This document shows positions 8,733 to 15,429 of a DNA stretch of 18,200 nt, one piece after another. Origin of the DNA: Muribaculaceae bacterium. Its GTDB lineage: Bacteria > Bacteroidota > Bacteroidia > Bacteroidales > Muribaculaceae. The position numbers and the translations under genes are program-made. The notes below the pieces were generated by a model that worked only from the letters and a program-made list of their open reading frames with translations, did no database searches and was not told the DNA's origin. Where the stretch lies: positions 1 through 18,200 of the forward strand of contig JAIDBM010000085.1 in assembly GCA_029056365.1 (NCBI GenBank), given 5' to 3'. Numbering within the stretch: position 1 is the stretch's first letter; every line of letters begins with the position of its first letter.

Positions 8733-10877
8733 ATGAAATATTATCACATAATATACAACTCGTCGGAGAAGGGTGTGTCGGGCTCGCTGGGTTTCGGCGT
8801 ACGCTCCGTTTCCGAAGGAACACCTCCGGAGCTTGCATCGGCAATGGCCGATGCCGAGATGTTCTCGTTCGGCCAGCTGGGTCCGGGTCTGGTCAGCTCT
8901 GAGCTGCAGCAGAATCCCGATCTGGTTCTGGGCATTCCCCCCCAATACTTCTTCGGAACTGTGACCTTGAGCGACAAGAGCCGCTATTATGTGCTCGGGC
9001 GCAAGATTGCAGTGGGCTTCGACTATACATTCTATATAAACGGCAAGGCTACACGCCCCGGAAACTATGTGGTCGATGCATATGCATTCGACAGCCTGCC
9101 CGGCGCCACAGAGTTTGAGATATTGCTGGAGAATGCGGCTGTAGGCAGCCGACATTTTATTCCGGCCTCACCGGCTCCGCGTGCCGACAACGAGGAGATG
9201 CGTGGCATATCGGTCGGACATCAGCCTGTGCTGCCTTGCGACGAGTCGCCTTTCAGCGCCGTGTCGCCCGCCCCGATTACATCACGGGCGTTCGATGTGC
9301 TGTTTGCCTTTATCCAGAGCCGCAAATCGGGCAAACCGCTGCTTCTTAAAACCGAAATCGACGAGGCCCCACGGCTGATGGCCGTTCTGGCCCGGCTGCT
9401 TCCGCCCGAAATGATCGGCGACATGACCTTTTTAAGCGACTACAGCAGCGAGGGCAAGAAGAAAGGCGTGAATATATATCTGATAAACCAGTTCTACGAC
9501 CAGGAGGTGTTTAAAAACAGCTGGACCTATTACGATTTCACGACCGATGTCCGTCCGGACACCCCTGAGCGCAAGGCTCATGGCCGCGAAATCGAGGCGC
9601 TTGCAGCTGCCGGTGATTTCAACACGCTGTACAGCAAGATACGCTGGTGCATGTCGGACATGTTCGACCGCTACAGCACACTTCCTGCCGATAGCCTTGC
9701 CCAGCTTTATAATTACTTTCACGATTATGACAGTTTCGCCATGAGGTCGGTGGCTCTGGATAATAAGTTCCGCGCTGCTTTATGCGAGATTTTCAGTGAA
9801 AGACCTCAGGAGCAGGAGCGCCTCAACCGCAGTGTGCAGGCAAGTTTCGACAATGTGGGCAATCTCAGTCAGATGCTCGGGTGGATGACCTTCATATTGC
9901 GTTCGACCGGAATAAATTTCGACTCTCTGATAGAGTCCAACCGGGCGGCTGTGACAGCGATGGTACTGCGCTCGTCCTCCGATTTTCTGAGCTTCAGAAA
10001 AGAGTTCAGGAGTCATTATAGAGCTGCCCTGAAGTTAATTGATAAAGACGCATACAACAGTCATCTGGCGCAGCATGTGGCCGATTTGAAATACTGCGAT
10101 GTATTTGAAGAAATATTCGAAAACTTTATCATCGACAGTCCGGAAAAAATCCGTCGGCTGACTGCCAGCCTGTTTGAATATGGCGAGAATCCCAACGCTG
10201 CCGCATGGGCCATCGGACGTGGCGCGAAAGTGATACGAGATTTATTCGATGCCATGTTTGACGCCGCAAAGAAACAAACCATGACATCAGACGATGTGGC
10301 CGGACTTTGCCGGCAGCTCGGCAAGAGCCGTCTGCCGCATTCCGCCATCGAGCCTTTCATGCCGCTTGGTCTTGTGCTTTCACAAACCGAGAACGGCATA
10401 GAGCAGCGTTTGCCTCAGATTTTCGAGCTGGCCATAGAGCTTGACATGAAGTCCTATATAAGCCGTATAGCGGAAAAATTGCTTCAGTCGCCCGGCATCG
10501 AGGCCCGGAGTGTGGTGCCTTACTTTCTGGACAACGGCATAATGACCGGACAGCGCATAATGCTTTCGGCCAGGAAGCTGGCTCAGCCACAGAAACACTG
10601 GGTTGAGGTACTACGCCATAGTAAGCTGAAACCGCAGCAGATGCTCGACCTGTTGTGCGACATCAACGGACTGATGATGAACGATACAATGGCCATGGAT
10701 TTTCTGGAGCGATATTTCCCTGAAGCTCACGAGAAAATCGAGAAAAGCCGTCAGCCCTCGATTATGTCGCGAATTATTTCGGCTTTCATGGGAATGTTCG
10801 GCAAGGGTAAATCCGCTGCGGATAAAGATAATAACAAAGAGAAAGGCAAAGATAAGGATAAAAGACACGATATATGA
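8733..10877 (+). CDS. GAP1-like protein (GTPase-associated protein 1)
   Basis: The 714-aa product begins YYHIIYNSSEKG followed by SGSLGFGVRSVSEG (about residues 3-29), the hallmark start of GAP1-N domains, in which a short beta strand leads into a glycine-rich GFGVR segment. A middle region around residues 185-270, with LPPEMIGDMTFLSDYSS at 223-239, resembles the GAP1-M module. The rest (about 290-690) is helical with no motif I recognise. The end is unusual: a short amphipathic hydrophobic stretch (about 676-695, IMSRIISAFMGMFGKG) leads into a tail dominated by Lys and Asp, which could sit on a membrane. Its stop overlaps the start of the membrane GTPase gene by 4 nt (ATGA), implying translational coupling. 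In the family it is predicted to couple GTPases to other components; biochemical function is unknown. Confidence 0.8.
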   Translation: MKYYHIIYNSSEKGVSGSLGFGVRSVSEGTPPELASAMADAEMFSFGQLGPGLVSSELQQNPDLVLGIPPQYFFGTVTLSDKSRYYVLGRKIAVGFDYTFYINGKATRPGNYVVDAYAFDSLPGATEFEILLENAAVGSRHFIPASPAPRADNEEMRGISVGHQPVLPCDESPFSAVSPAPITSRAFDVLFAFIQSRKSGKPLLLKTEIDEAPRLMAVLARLLPPEMIGDMTFLSDYSSEGKKKGVNIYLINQFYDQEVFKNSWTYYDFTTDVRPDTPERKAHGREIEALAAAGDFNTLYSKIRWCMSDMFDRYSTLPADSLAQLYNYFHDYDSFAMRSVALDNKFRAALCEIFSERPQEQERLNRSVQASFDNVGNLSQMLGWMTFILRSTGINFDSLIESNRAAVTAMVLRSSSDFLSFRKEFRSHYRAALKLIDKDAYNSHLAQHVADLKYCDVFEEIFENFIIDSPEKIRRLTASLFEYGENPNAAAWAIGRGAKVIRDLFDAMFDAAKKQTMTSDDVAGLCRQLGKSRLPHSAIEPFMPLGLVLSQTENGIEQRLPQIFELAIELDMKSYISRIAEKLLQSPGIEARSVVPYFLDNGIMTGQRIMLSARKLAQPQKHWVEVLRHSKLKPQQMLDLLCDINGLMMNDTMAMDFLERYFPEAHEKIEKSRQPSIMSRIISAFMGMFGKGKSAADKDNNKEKGKDKDKRHDI

Positions 10878-12919
10878 AAACACACATAAGTAGACTATTG
10901 CTTTTGCTTCTGCTGTTCGCTACTGCAGCCGGAGTGTATGCGAGGGAATACGGGCAATCGCGCGAAAACCTTCAGTATCGTTATGAAGTGAGTGAAGGCA
11001 AGAAACTGAATGTACGCAGCAAACCATCGCCCGATGGAACACTTGTAGGGCAGCTGAAGACCGGAGATATAGTTTATTTCGACAGCGATGGCGGCGTAGA
11101 AAACGGCGGATACACCTGGTTCCCTATACGCGACAAGTGGAACGGACGCAGCACTACAGTAGGTTATGTAACCAACCCCCAGCGCTTTATCGCTCAGGAT
11201 AATCCGTATTTTGTCGGAGAGACAGCCGAAGAATATGACGACTATGTTGATCCGCAGGCCCGGGAGGAAACGCAGAATGTAGTGAAATGGATTCTGTTCA
11301 TATTGTCGATTATCATGGCCGGAGCAGGATTGTTCTTCTATTTCATGGAAGACGCCAATGAAAAGATATTCGGCACATACGACGAGGGAATGCGGCGCAC
11401 GTTCTTCTTTAATTTCGCGCCTTACCGTACGGTGGTGTATATCAGCGCCATATTGCTTGCCGCAGCCATTGCGTCGATAATACTGCTTCTTGCAGTGGGC
11501 GGCATAGGCTTTGTGCTGATGTGGATTATAAAGATTCTGTGCTATGCATTGCTCTGGATTGGAATCATAGGCTGTGTGCTCGGTGTGATAGCATGTTTCT
11601 GCGGTGCCTTCGTAGGTCTGATTCCTGCCATTATCGGCGGTATAATATGGGCTTATGAAGACAGTCTGACCACCTTTGCCGACAACTGTGCCGATGCCGG
11701 TCTGGCATTTTTCCACAGGCTGAACGTAATTGACTTCTCGATGCAGCTTGTGGAGAATTACTGGGGCGAGGCATTGCTTGTGGCCGCGACACCGATAGCG
11801 GTGTTCCTGCTGCTGGCGCTGATATGGCTGCTTGTGGCCGGTGCGTTCATGCTGTTCGAGCATATAGTTACGGCCCGCTACAATATCAACCATCCGTGCC
11901 CGCATTGCCAGCAGCCGTCGGAACCGGCGGTGTATCTGTCGTGCGGATCGGAAGGTTATATGCCTCTGCCAAACGATATACGCCTCCGGCCGGGTATGTA
12001 TGGTCTGTTCCATATAACTCATCCTGACACCGGCGAGAGGATGCCGACAATGATTATGAACGGTCGCGACACTCTTGTGCGCCGCTGTGCAAACTGCGAG
12101 CACCTGATACAGGCCAACGAGGGTACGGAGTGCCATATGGCTATGGTAGGAAGCGCCAAAGCCGGTAAAAGTACGCTTACATACCGCATGATAGCCGAGA
12201 TTTTCCGTACTGCCGGTGACGACCGCGTGGAGTTCACCGATGTGAAAAACAGTATCAAGGACCGGCATCTCACCGGCAAGGTGGCCAATATAGCCAGAAA
12301 CGGCAGAATCGATGAGGCCGATATGCCGGCCAAGACTTCCACCGATGATCTGGCATCGACCCAGCTGATTATACACCGGAAGAACATGCCGGTGCCTTAC
12401 CGTCTGTTCATAAACGATGTAGGCGGCGAGGTGTTCGACCCGAACAGCAGTGCCAATACCGGCTATGCGGCCCGTTTCTTCCATAATGTAAACTCGGTGC
12501 TGCTGCTGCTCGATCCATTTACCACCGATTTCAGCGACTGCGATACCTCGGCAGCATTCCGTAAGTGGCTTGAAAAGCACGCCGATGAAATCAGCGGTCA
12601 GCTGCTGGAGAGCGACCTGCGCACTGCCATTGACAATAACCTCAGCAAGCACGGCAACGATAAGTCGAAAGTGCATCTGAACATCATACTGCCGAAGTGC
12701 GACACCGGATACATTCCTTCCGGAGTGGATCTGGACTCGCAGGAGGAGCTCAAGAGCTACATTGCCGATGAACTTGGTCTTGGCAATCTGCTCCACTGGG
12801 CGCAGGCTTTTGCAAGCGTGCATGTGTTTGCGATTTCGGCGGTGTCGGCCGATACTGAGTCACATATCGAGCCGCTTATTCAGGAGGTTGTCGTAAAACA
12901 GCTTGGAATAAATCTTTAG
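10874..12919 (+). CDS. Membrane-embedded zinc-ribbon GTPase with signal peptide and periplasmic SH3b domain
   Basis: The 681-aa product has a textbook signal peptide (residues 1-23, cleavage after VYA). It is followed by a bacterial SH3 domain at about 36-105 with the usual LNVRSKPS, VGQLKTGD and GYV landmarks. Five hydrophobic segments follow, at about 137-157, 187-209, 211-240, 241-260 and 301-327. With the SH3b domain outside, five crossings place the C-terminal half in the cytoplasm. That half has zinc-ribbon cysteines CPHC (342-345) and CANC (405-408), then a GTPase core: Walker A GSAKAGKS (426-433), Walker B NDVGGE (514-519), an NKxD-like PKCD (607-610) and SAVSA (655-659). SH3b domains often bind peptidoglycan or proteins. 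The protein therefore looks like a link between periplasm and the cytoplasmic machinery. The start overlaps the GAP1-like gene by 4 nt. Confidence 0.85.
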   Translation: MKTHISRLLLLLLLFATAAGVYAREYGQSRENLQYRYEVSEGKKLNVRSKPSPDGTLVGQLKTGDIVYFDSDGGVENGGYTWFPIRDKWNGRSTTVGYVTNPQRFIAQDNPYFVGETAEEYDDYVDPQAREETQNVVKWILFILSIIMAGAGLFFYFMEDANEKIFGTYDEGMRRTFFFNFAPYRTVVYISAILLAAAIASIILLLAVGGIGFVLMWIIKILCYALLWIGIIGCVLGVIACFCGAFVGLIPAIIGGIIWAYEDSLTTFADNCADAGLAFFHRLNVIDFSMQLVENYWGEALLVAATPIAVFLLLALIWLLVAGAFMLFEHIVTARYNINHPCPHCQQPSEPAVYLSCGSEGYMPLPNDIRLRPGMYGLFHITHPDTGERMPTMIMNGRDTLVRRCANCEHLIQANEGTECHMAMVGSAKAGKSTLTYRMIAEIFRTAGDDRVEFTDVKNSIKDRHLTGKVANIARNGRIDEADMPAKTSTDDLASTQLIIHRKNMPVPYRLFINDVGGEVFDPNSSANTGYAARFFHNVNSVLLLLDPFTTDFSDCDTSAAFRKWLEKHADEISGQLLESDLRTAIDNNLSKHGNDKSKVHLNIILPKCDTGYIPSGVDLDSQEELKSYIADELGLGNLLHWAQAFASVHVFAISAVSADTESHIEPLIQEVVVKQLGINL

Positions 12920-12925
12920 TCGCAT

Positions 12926-13096
12926 ATGTCAGCTATAATCACTTTTGCAGTAATAGGCCTTTTCCTCTGGTTTGTGGTTCCGTCGCTTATCGGAGGAAAG
13001 GGCAAGAAAAAAGCCCGGCAACGCTTTTACTTCAAGCTTGGCGGGGCGATACTTGTGTTATTGTCTGTTATCGGACTGATAAATTTTCTGTTCTGA
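12926..13096 (+). CDS. 56-aa two-TM membrane protein, last gene of the operon
   Basis: This short frame starts at ATG 6 nt after the GTPase stop and ends in TGA 21 nt before the terminator hairpin stem. The product has a hydrophobic helix at about residues 3-22, a strongly basic loop at 25-37 (GKGKKKARQR), and a second hydrophobic helix at about 38-55. By the positive-inside rule the loop is cytoplasmic and both ends face the periplasm. The size, spacing, hydrophobic pattern and position inside the transcription unit support a real gene. It echoes the small two-TM protein at the left end of the window, although the two sequences are not obviously alike. I do not recognise a family. Confidence 0.7.
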   Translation: MSAIITFAVIGLFLWFVVPSLIGGKGKKKARQRFYFKLGGAILVLLSVIGLINFLF

Positions 13097-13106
13097 CATT
13101 GAGTCA

Positions 13107-13141
13107 GAAAAAAAGAAAAGCGGGTGAAAACCCGCTTTTTT
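13107..13141. terminator. Bidirectional intrinsic terminator between the operon and folE
   Basis: An 8-bp perfect stem AAGCGGGT (13118-13125) / ACCCGCTT (13130-13137) with a GAAA tetraloop is preceded by an A-rich run and followed by a run of T. It can stop the + operon and, in reverse, folE on the - strand, which ends at 13167. Confidence 0.9.
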
Positions 13142-13166
13142 ATTGCTATACTGGATTGTATGTCAA

Positions 13167-13751
13167 TTACGATAATGAGAGCTGTCGCAGGAATTCCTCG
13201 CGTAAAGCCGGGTTGTCGGCAAATTCGCCACAGTAATCGATTGTGGTTGTCGAGGAGTCCTGTTTCTCCACCCCTCGCATTTTCATGCACAGATGCTGGG
13301 CGTTGCTCACTGCTATAACACCTTTTGCGCCTGACGTAATGGCAATCTCGCGGCAAACTTCGGCGGTGAAGCGCTCCTGCACCTGCAGGCGGCGTGCATA
13401 GCAGTCGACCACCCGGGCCAGCTTGCTCAGACCGATTATACGTCCTGAAGGAATATAGCCGATTGAGATTTTGCCGAAGAACGGCAGTATGTGGTGTTCG
13501 CACATCGAATAGAATTCGATGTCGCGCACGATAATCATTTTCGAGCCTTCGTGTTCGAAGAGGGCCTGACGGATGGTTTCGGCCGGGTCGCGTCTGTAGC
13601 CTGAAGTAAGGTACCACAAGGCTTTAGCCGAACGAAGAGGCGTTTTCGCCAGGCCTTCGCGGCTTGCATCTTCGCCAAGGAGGTTTATAATAGCCTCCAT
13701 GTGGCGTGCTATTTCTTCTATTCTGCGGTTCTGTTCGTTTTCCGGTAGCAT
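13167..13751 (-). CDS. folE: GTP cyclohydrolase I
   Basis: This 194-aa enzyme converts GTP to 7,8-dihydroneopterin triphosphate, the first step of tetrahydrofolate and pterin synthesis, as a cytoplasmic decamer. The zinc ligands are visible: C84 and H87 in MCEHHILPFFG, and C155 in AQHLCMKMRGV. The 71-residue spacing from the first to the last cysteine equals that of C110 and C181 in the E. coli enzyme. Other family motifs are RTP-like KTPLRSAKA (37-45), QERFT near 125-129, and the C-terminal SSTTTIDYCG segment. Length is normal for the short bacterial form. The ATG start lies 12 nt after the SPOR gene stop, so the two are probably cotranscribed from the promoter near 14265-14295. Zinc-dependent FolE1, not FolE2. 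Confidence 0.97.
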   Translation of the reverse strand: MLPENEQNRRIEEIARHMEAIINLLGEDASREGLAKTPLRSAKALWYLTSGYRRDPAETIRQALFEHEGSKMIIVRDIEFYSMCEHHILPFFGKISIGYIPSGRIIGLSKLARVVDCYARRLQVQERFTAEVCREIAITSGAKGVIAVSNAQHLCMKMRGVEKQDSSTTTIDYCGEFADNPALREEFLRQLSLS

Positions 13752-13763
13752 TTTTCGTATATA

Positions 13764-14237
13764 TCAGGGATTGATACGGTCGCGTACAATGCGGAACGAG
13801 GCACCGAATCCGGGGAAGGACCGGCGCAGTTCGGTGAGGGCGTGTTCGGCTTCGGCGCGTGTGTGGAAGTCACCTACACGCACTCTCCAGTAAGGAGAGT
13901 CGAAAGTAACGTAAGCATGCATTCTGGAGAAGCGGCTTTCAACCGCTTTTTTTCTGCTTTGGGCTTCGTTTCTGGCGTTGCGGCCGTTTGAATCGAATAT
14001 CTGTATGCGGAAGCCGCTGCGTCCATTGGGTGTGGTACGTGCGGCTTCATTTATGGAGTCGTTGCAGCCGGAATGTTCCAGACGTTCACGCAGGGCGTCG
14101 GGCTGGCATATGGTTATGTTGCCGGCGGCGTTAATACGGTCGACAATGTACGAATGCGCGTTATCGGCCATTGCTGCCGAGGCGCATGTGCATAGTATTC
14201 CGGCTAATATGTAATGCAAGTGTAATTTCATATTCAT
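13764..14237 (-). CDS. Secreted SPOR-domain protein
   Basis: The 157-aa product begins MNMKLHLHYILAGILC and has a signal peptide ending near ASAAMA (about residue 24). A lipobox is not convincing, so it is probably periplasmic. A SPOR fold covers about residues 74-152: the first repeat starts FRIQIFDSNGRN, and the second has WRVRVGDFHTRAEAEHAL. SPOR domains bind denuded glycan strands of peptidoglycan, often at division sites. The reading frame extends further upstream to 14447, but that stretch crosses the 9-bp tandem repeat and lies upstream of the promoter at 14265-14295, so I set the start at ATG 14237 (14231 is equally plausible and gives 155 aa). folE follows after 12 nt. A link between a SPOR protein and folE is positional only. 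Confidence 0.85.
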   Translation of the reverse strand: MNMKLHLHYILAGILCTCASAAMADNAHSYIVDRINAAGNITICQPDALRERLEHSGCNDSINEAARTTPNGRSGFRIQIFDSNGRNARNEAQSRKKAVESRFSRMHAYVTFDSPYWRVRVGDFHTRAEAEHALTELRRSFPGFGASFRIVRDRINP

Positions 14238-14264
14238 GAAGATTTTCAAAAACGAAATCAAACA

Positions 14265-14295
14265 CAAATTTACAACAAATTTTCGGTATGGCAAA
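14265..14295 (-). promoter_or_regulatory. Bacteroidetes-type promoter for the SPOR gene and folE
   Basis: Reading the - strand, TTTG (14295-14292) and TAAATTTG (14272-14265) are separated by exactly 19 nt, matching the TTTG/TAnnTTTG consensus of the primary sigma factor of Bacteroidetes. Transcription would begin close to 14258, leaving a leader of about 20-25 nt before ATG 14237. Confidence 0.85.
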
Positions 14296-14316
14296 ATGTA
14301 TTTTCCAGCACCCGGA

Positions 14317-14338
14317 GTGGAGGCATCCCTGCCTCCAC
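14317..14338. repeat. Perfect 9-bp inverted repeat
   Basis: GTGGAGGCA (14317-14325) and TGCCTCCAC (14330-14338) are perfect complements around a TCCC loop. There is no T-run, it lies just upstream of the SPOR promoter, and it adjoins the 9-bp tandem repeat. It may be a dispersed REP-like element; only a genome search can show that. Confidence 0.7.
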
Positions 14339-14345
14339 AGTTTAT

Positions 14346-14417
14346 GGAGTAATTGGAGTAATTGGAGTAATTGGAGTAATTAGAGTAATTGGAGTAATTG
14401 GAGTAATTGGGGTGATT
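14346..14417. repeat. 9-bp tandem repeat, eight units (VNTR candidate)
   Basis: The unit GGAGTAATT occurs eight times in a row. Units 1-4, 6 and 7 are identical, unit 5 (14382-14390) has one change (A for the first G), and unit 8 (14409-14417) has two. On the - strand one frame reads Asn-Tyr-Ser repeatedly, but I judge the repeat noncoding because a promoter lies downstream of it. Confidence 0.95.
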
Positions 14418-14466
14418 GGAAAAAGAACTTAATAAGAGCGCAATCATGGAATACGCTATAAATATA

Positions 14467-14499
14467 AAAACGTGATATCCGGGCCGGATACCACGTTTT
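14467..14499 (-). terminator. Intrinsic terminator of tpiA
   Basis: The stem is AAAACGTG, one mismatch, then TATCC, pairing across GGGCC with GGATA, mismatch, CACGTTTT. On the - strand it is followed by further T residues. It lies 30 nt after the tpiA stop and separates tpiA from the SPOR gene. Confidence 0.85.
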
Positions 14500-14513
14500 A
14501 AGTTTCAAATATC

Positions 14514-14530
14514 GATTCAGAAACTGAATC
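14514..14530. repeat. 7-bp inverted repeat touching the tpiA stop codon
   Basis: GATTCAG (14514-14520) and CTGAATC (14524-14530) pair around AAA. The right arm includes two bases of the tpiA TGA (14529-14531). It could act as a 3' end stabiliser next to the terminator, or be chance. Confidence 0.4.
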
Positions 14531-15284
14531 AGAATGCGTTTACTATGCCCATGAAGTCGTCGCATTTCAGAGCTGCGCCACCGATAAGACCGCCGTCGAC
14601 ATCGGGTTTGGCGAAAAGCTCGGCTGCGTTCGAGGGTTTGCAGCTGCCGCCATAGAGAATGGAGGTGTTGTCGGCTACTTCCTGACCGTATTTGCCGGCA
14701 ATCACGTTGCGGATGTGGGCGTGCATGTCTTCGGCCTGTTCGGCGGTGGCAGTCTTGCCGGTGCCGATGGCCCATACCGGTTCGTAGGCCAGAACGAGTT
14801 TGCCGAATTCTTCAGCGCTGAAACCGAACAGAGCGTCTTCAATCTGTTTTTTAACAACTTCGTTGTAAGTTCCGTTTTCACGTTCTTCCAGCACTTCGCC
14901 GATACAGAAAATCGGGGTAAGGCCGTTTGCGAGGGCGAGTTTTACTTTTTCAGTAAGAATTTCAGAGGTTTCGCCATAGTACTGACGACGTTCGCTGTGG
15001 CCGAGAATCACGTATTTGGCTCCGGTGCTTGCCACCATGGGGGCCGATACTTCGCCGGTGTAGGCGCCCTTTTCGTGGTCGGCGCAGTTTTCAGCACCGA
15101 GACCGAGACGGTTCTGGTCGATTACAGCGTTTACGCTGGCCAGATGGGTGAAAGGTACGCATATCACTACATCGCATTTGGGCTGGGCGCCGGCGAGAGC
15201 GGCATTTACTTCTTCGGCAAGAGCCACACCTTCCTGAAGGGTGGTGTTCATTTTCCAGTTGCCGGCAACTATGTTCTTTCTCAT
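14529..15284 (-). CDS. tpiA: Triosephosphate isomerase
   Basis: The 251-aa TIM-barrel enzyme interconverts dihydroxyacetone phosphate and glyceraldehyde 3-phosphate in glycolysis and gluconeogenesis and works as a cytoplasmic dimer. Catalytic residues are all in place: K11 in GNWKMN (8-13), H96 in ILGHSERR (93-100), and E168 in AYEPVWAIGTGK (166-177), where the flexible loop 6 begins. The phosphate-binding ends YGGS and GGLIGGAAL are also present near the C-terminus. Length is normal. A TAACTTTG -7 element lies 37-44 nt upstream and a terminator downstream, so it is probably transcribed alone. Confidence 0.98.
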   Translation of the reverse strand: MRKNIVAGNWKMNTTLQEGVALAEEVNAALAGAQPKCDVVICVPFTHLASVNAVIDQNRLGLGAENCADHEKGAYTGEVSAPMVASTGAKYVILGHSERRQYYGETSEILTEKVKLALANGLTPIFCIGEVLEERENGTYNEVVKKQIEDALFGFSAEEFGKLVLAYEPVWAIGTGKTATAEQAEDMHAHIRNVIAGKYGQEVADNTSILYGGSCKPSNAAELFAKPDVDGGLIGGAALKCDDFMGIVNAF

Positions 15285-15320
15285 TTCTGTTATATGTTGG
15301 AGTTATTTGTTTTCGGGGTG

Positions 15321-15328
15321 CAAAGTTA
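15321..15328 (-). promoter_or_regulatory. -7 promoter element of tpiA
   Basis: On the - strand TAACTTTG fits the TAnnTTTG -7 consensus of Bacteroidetes, 37-44 nt before the ATG. No exact TTTG is found 19-21 nt upstream of it; the only nearby TTTG is 14 nt away, so the -33 element is weak or degenerate. Confidence 0.75.
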
Positions 15329-15372
15329 CGAAATTTTTGCGACAAAAGTGTTTAAACTATGTGAATTTTATG

Positions 15373-15408
15373 CACAGGGCGCCGCAGACTTGCCTGCGGC
15401 GCCCTGTG
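15373..15408 (-). terminator. Long GC-rich hairpin terminator after nhaD
   Basis: A perfect 15-bp stem CACAGGGCGCCGCAG (15373-15387) / CTGCGGCGCCCTGTG (15394-15408) encloses a 6-nt loop. It lies 21 nt past the nhaD stop. The T-run on the - strand is poor (CATAAAATT), so it may act partly as a 3' stabiliser. Confidence 0.7.
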
Positions 15409-15429
15409 TATGCTTTTCTTATGAAGGGG

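Noticed and set aside
10895..12823. A 642-codon open frame on the - strand opposite the membrane GTPase gene
   Set aside because: The + strand frame has clear signal peptide, SH3b, TM and GTPase motifs. The - strand product is His/Arg/Gln-rich, has no motif, and fits a shadow of codon bias.
14346..14417. Possible CRISPR array
   Set aside because: The units are 9 bp and contiguous, with no spacers and no cas genes nearby. It is a simple tandem repeat.
14238..14447. N-terminal extension of the SPOR protein with Asn-Tyr-Ser repeats
   Set aside because: The stretch lies upstream of a canonical promoter and of a signal peptide with a good start, so it is noncoding tandem repeat in an open frame.
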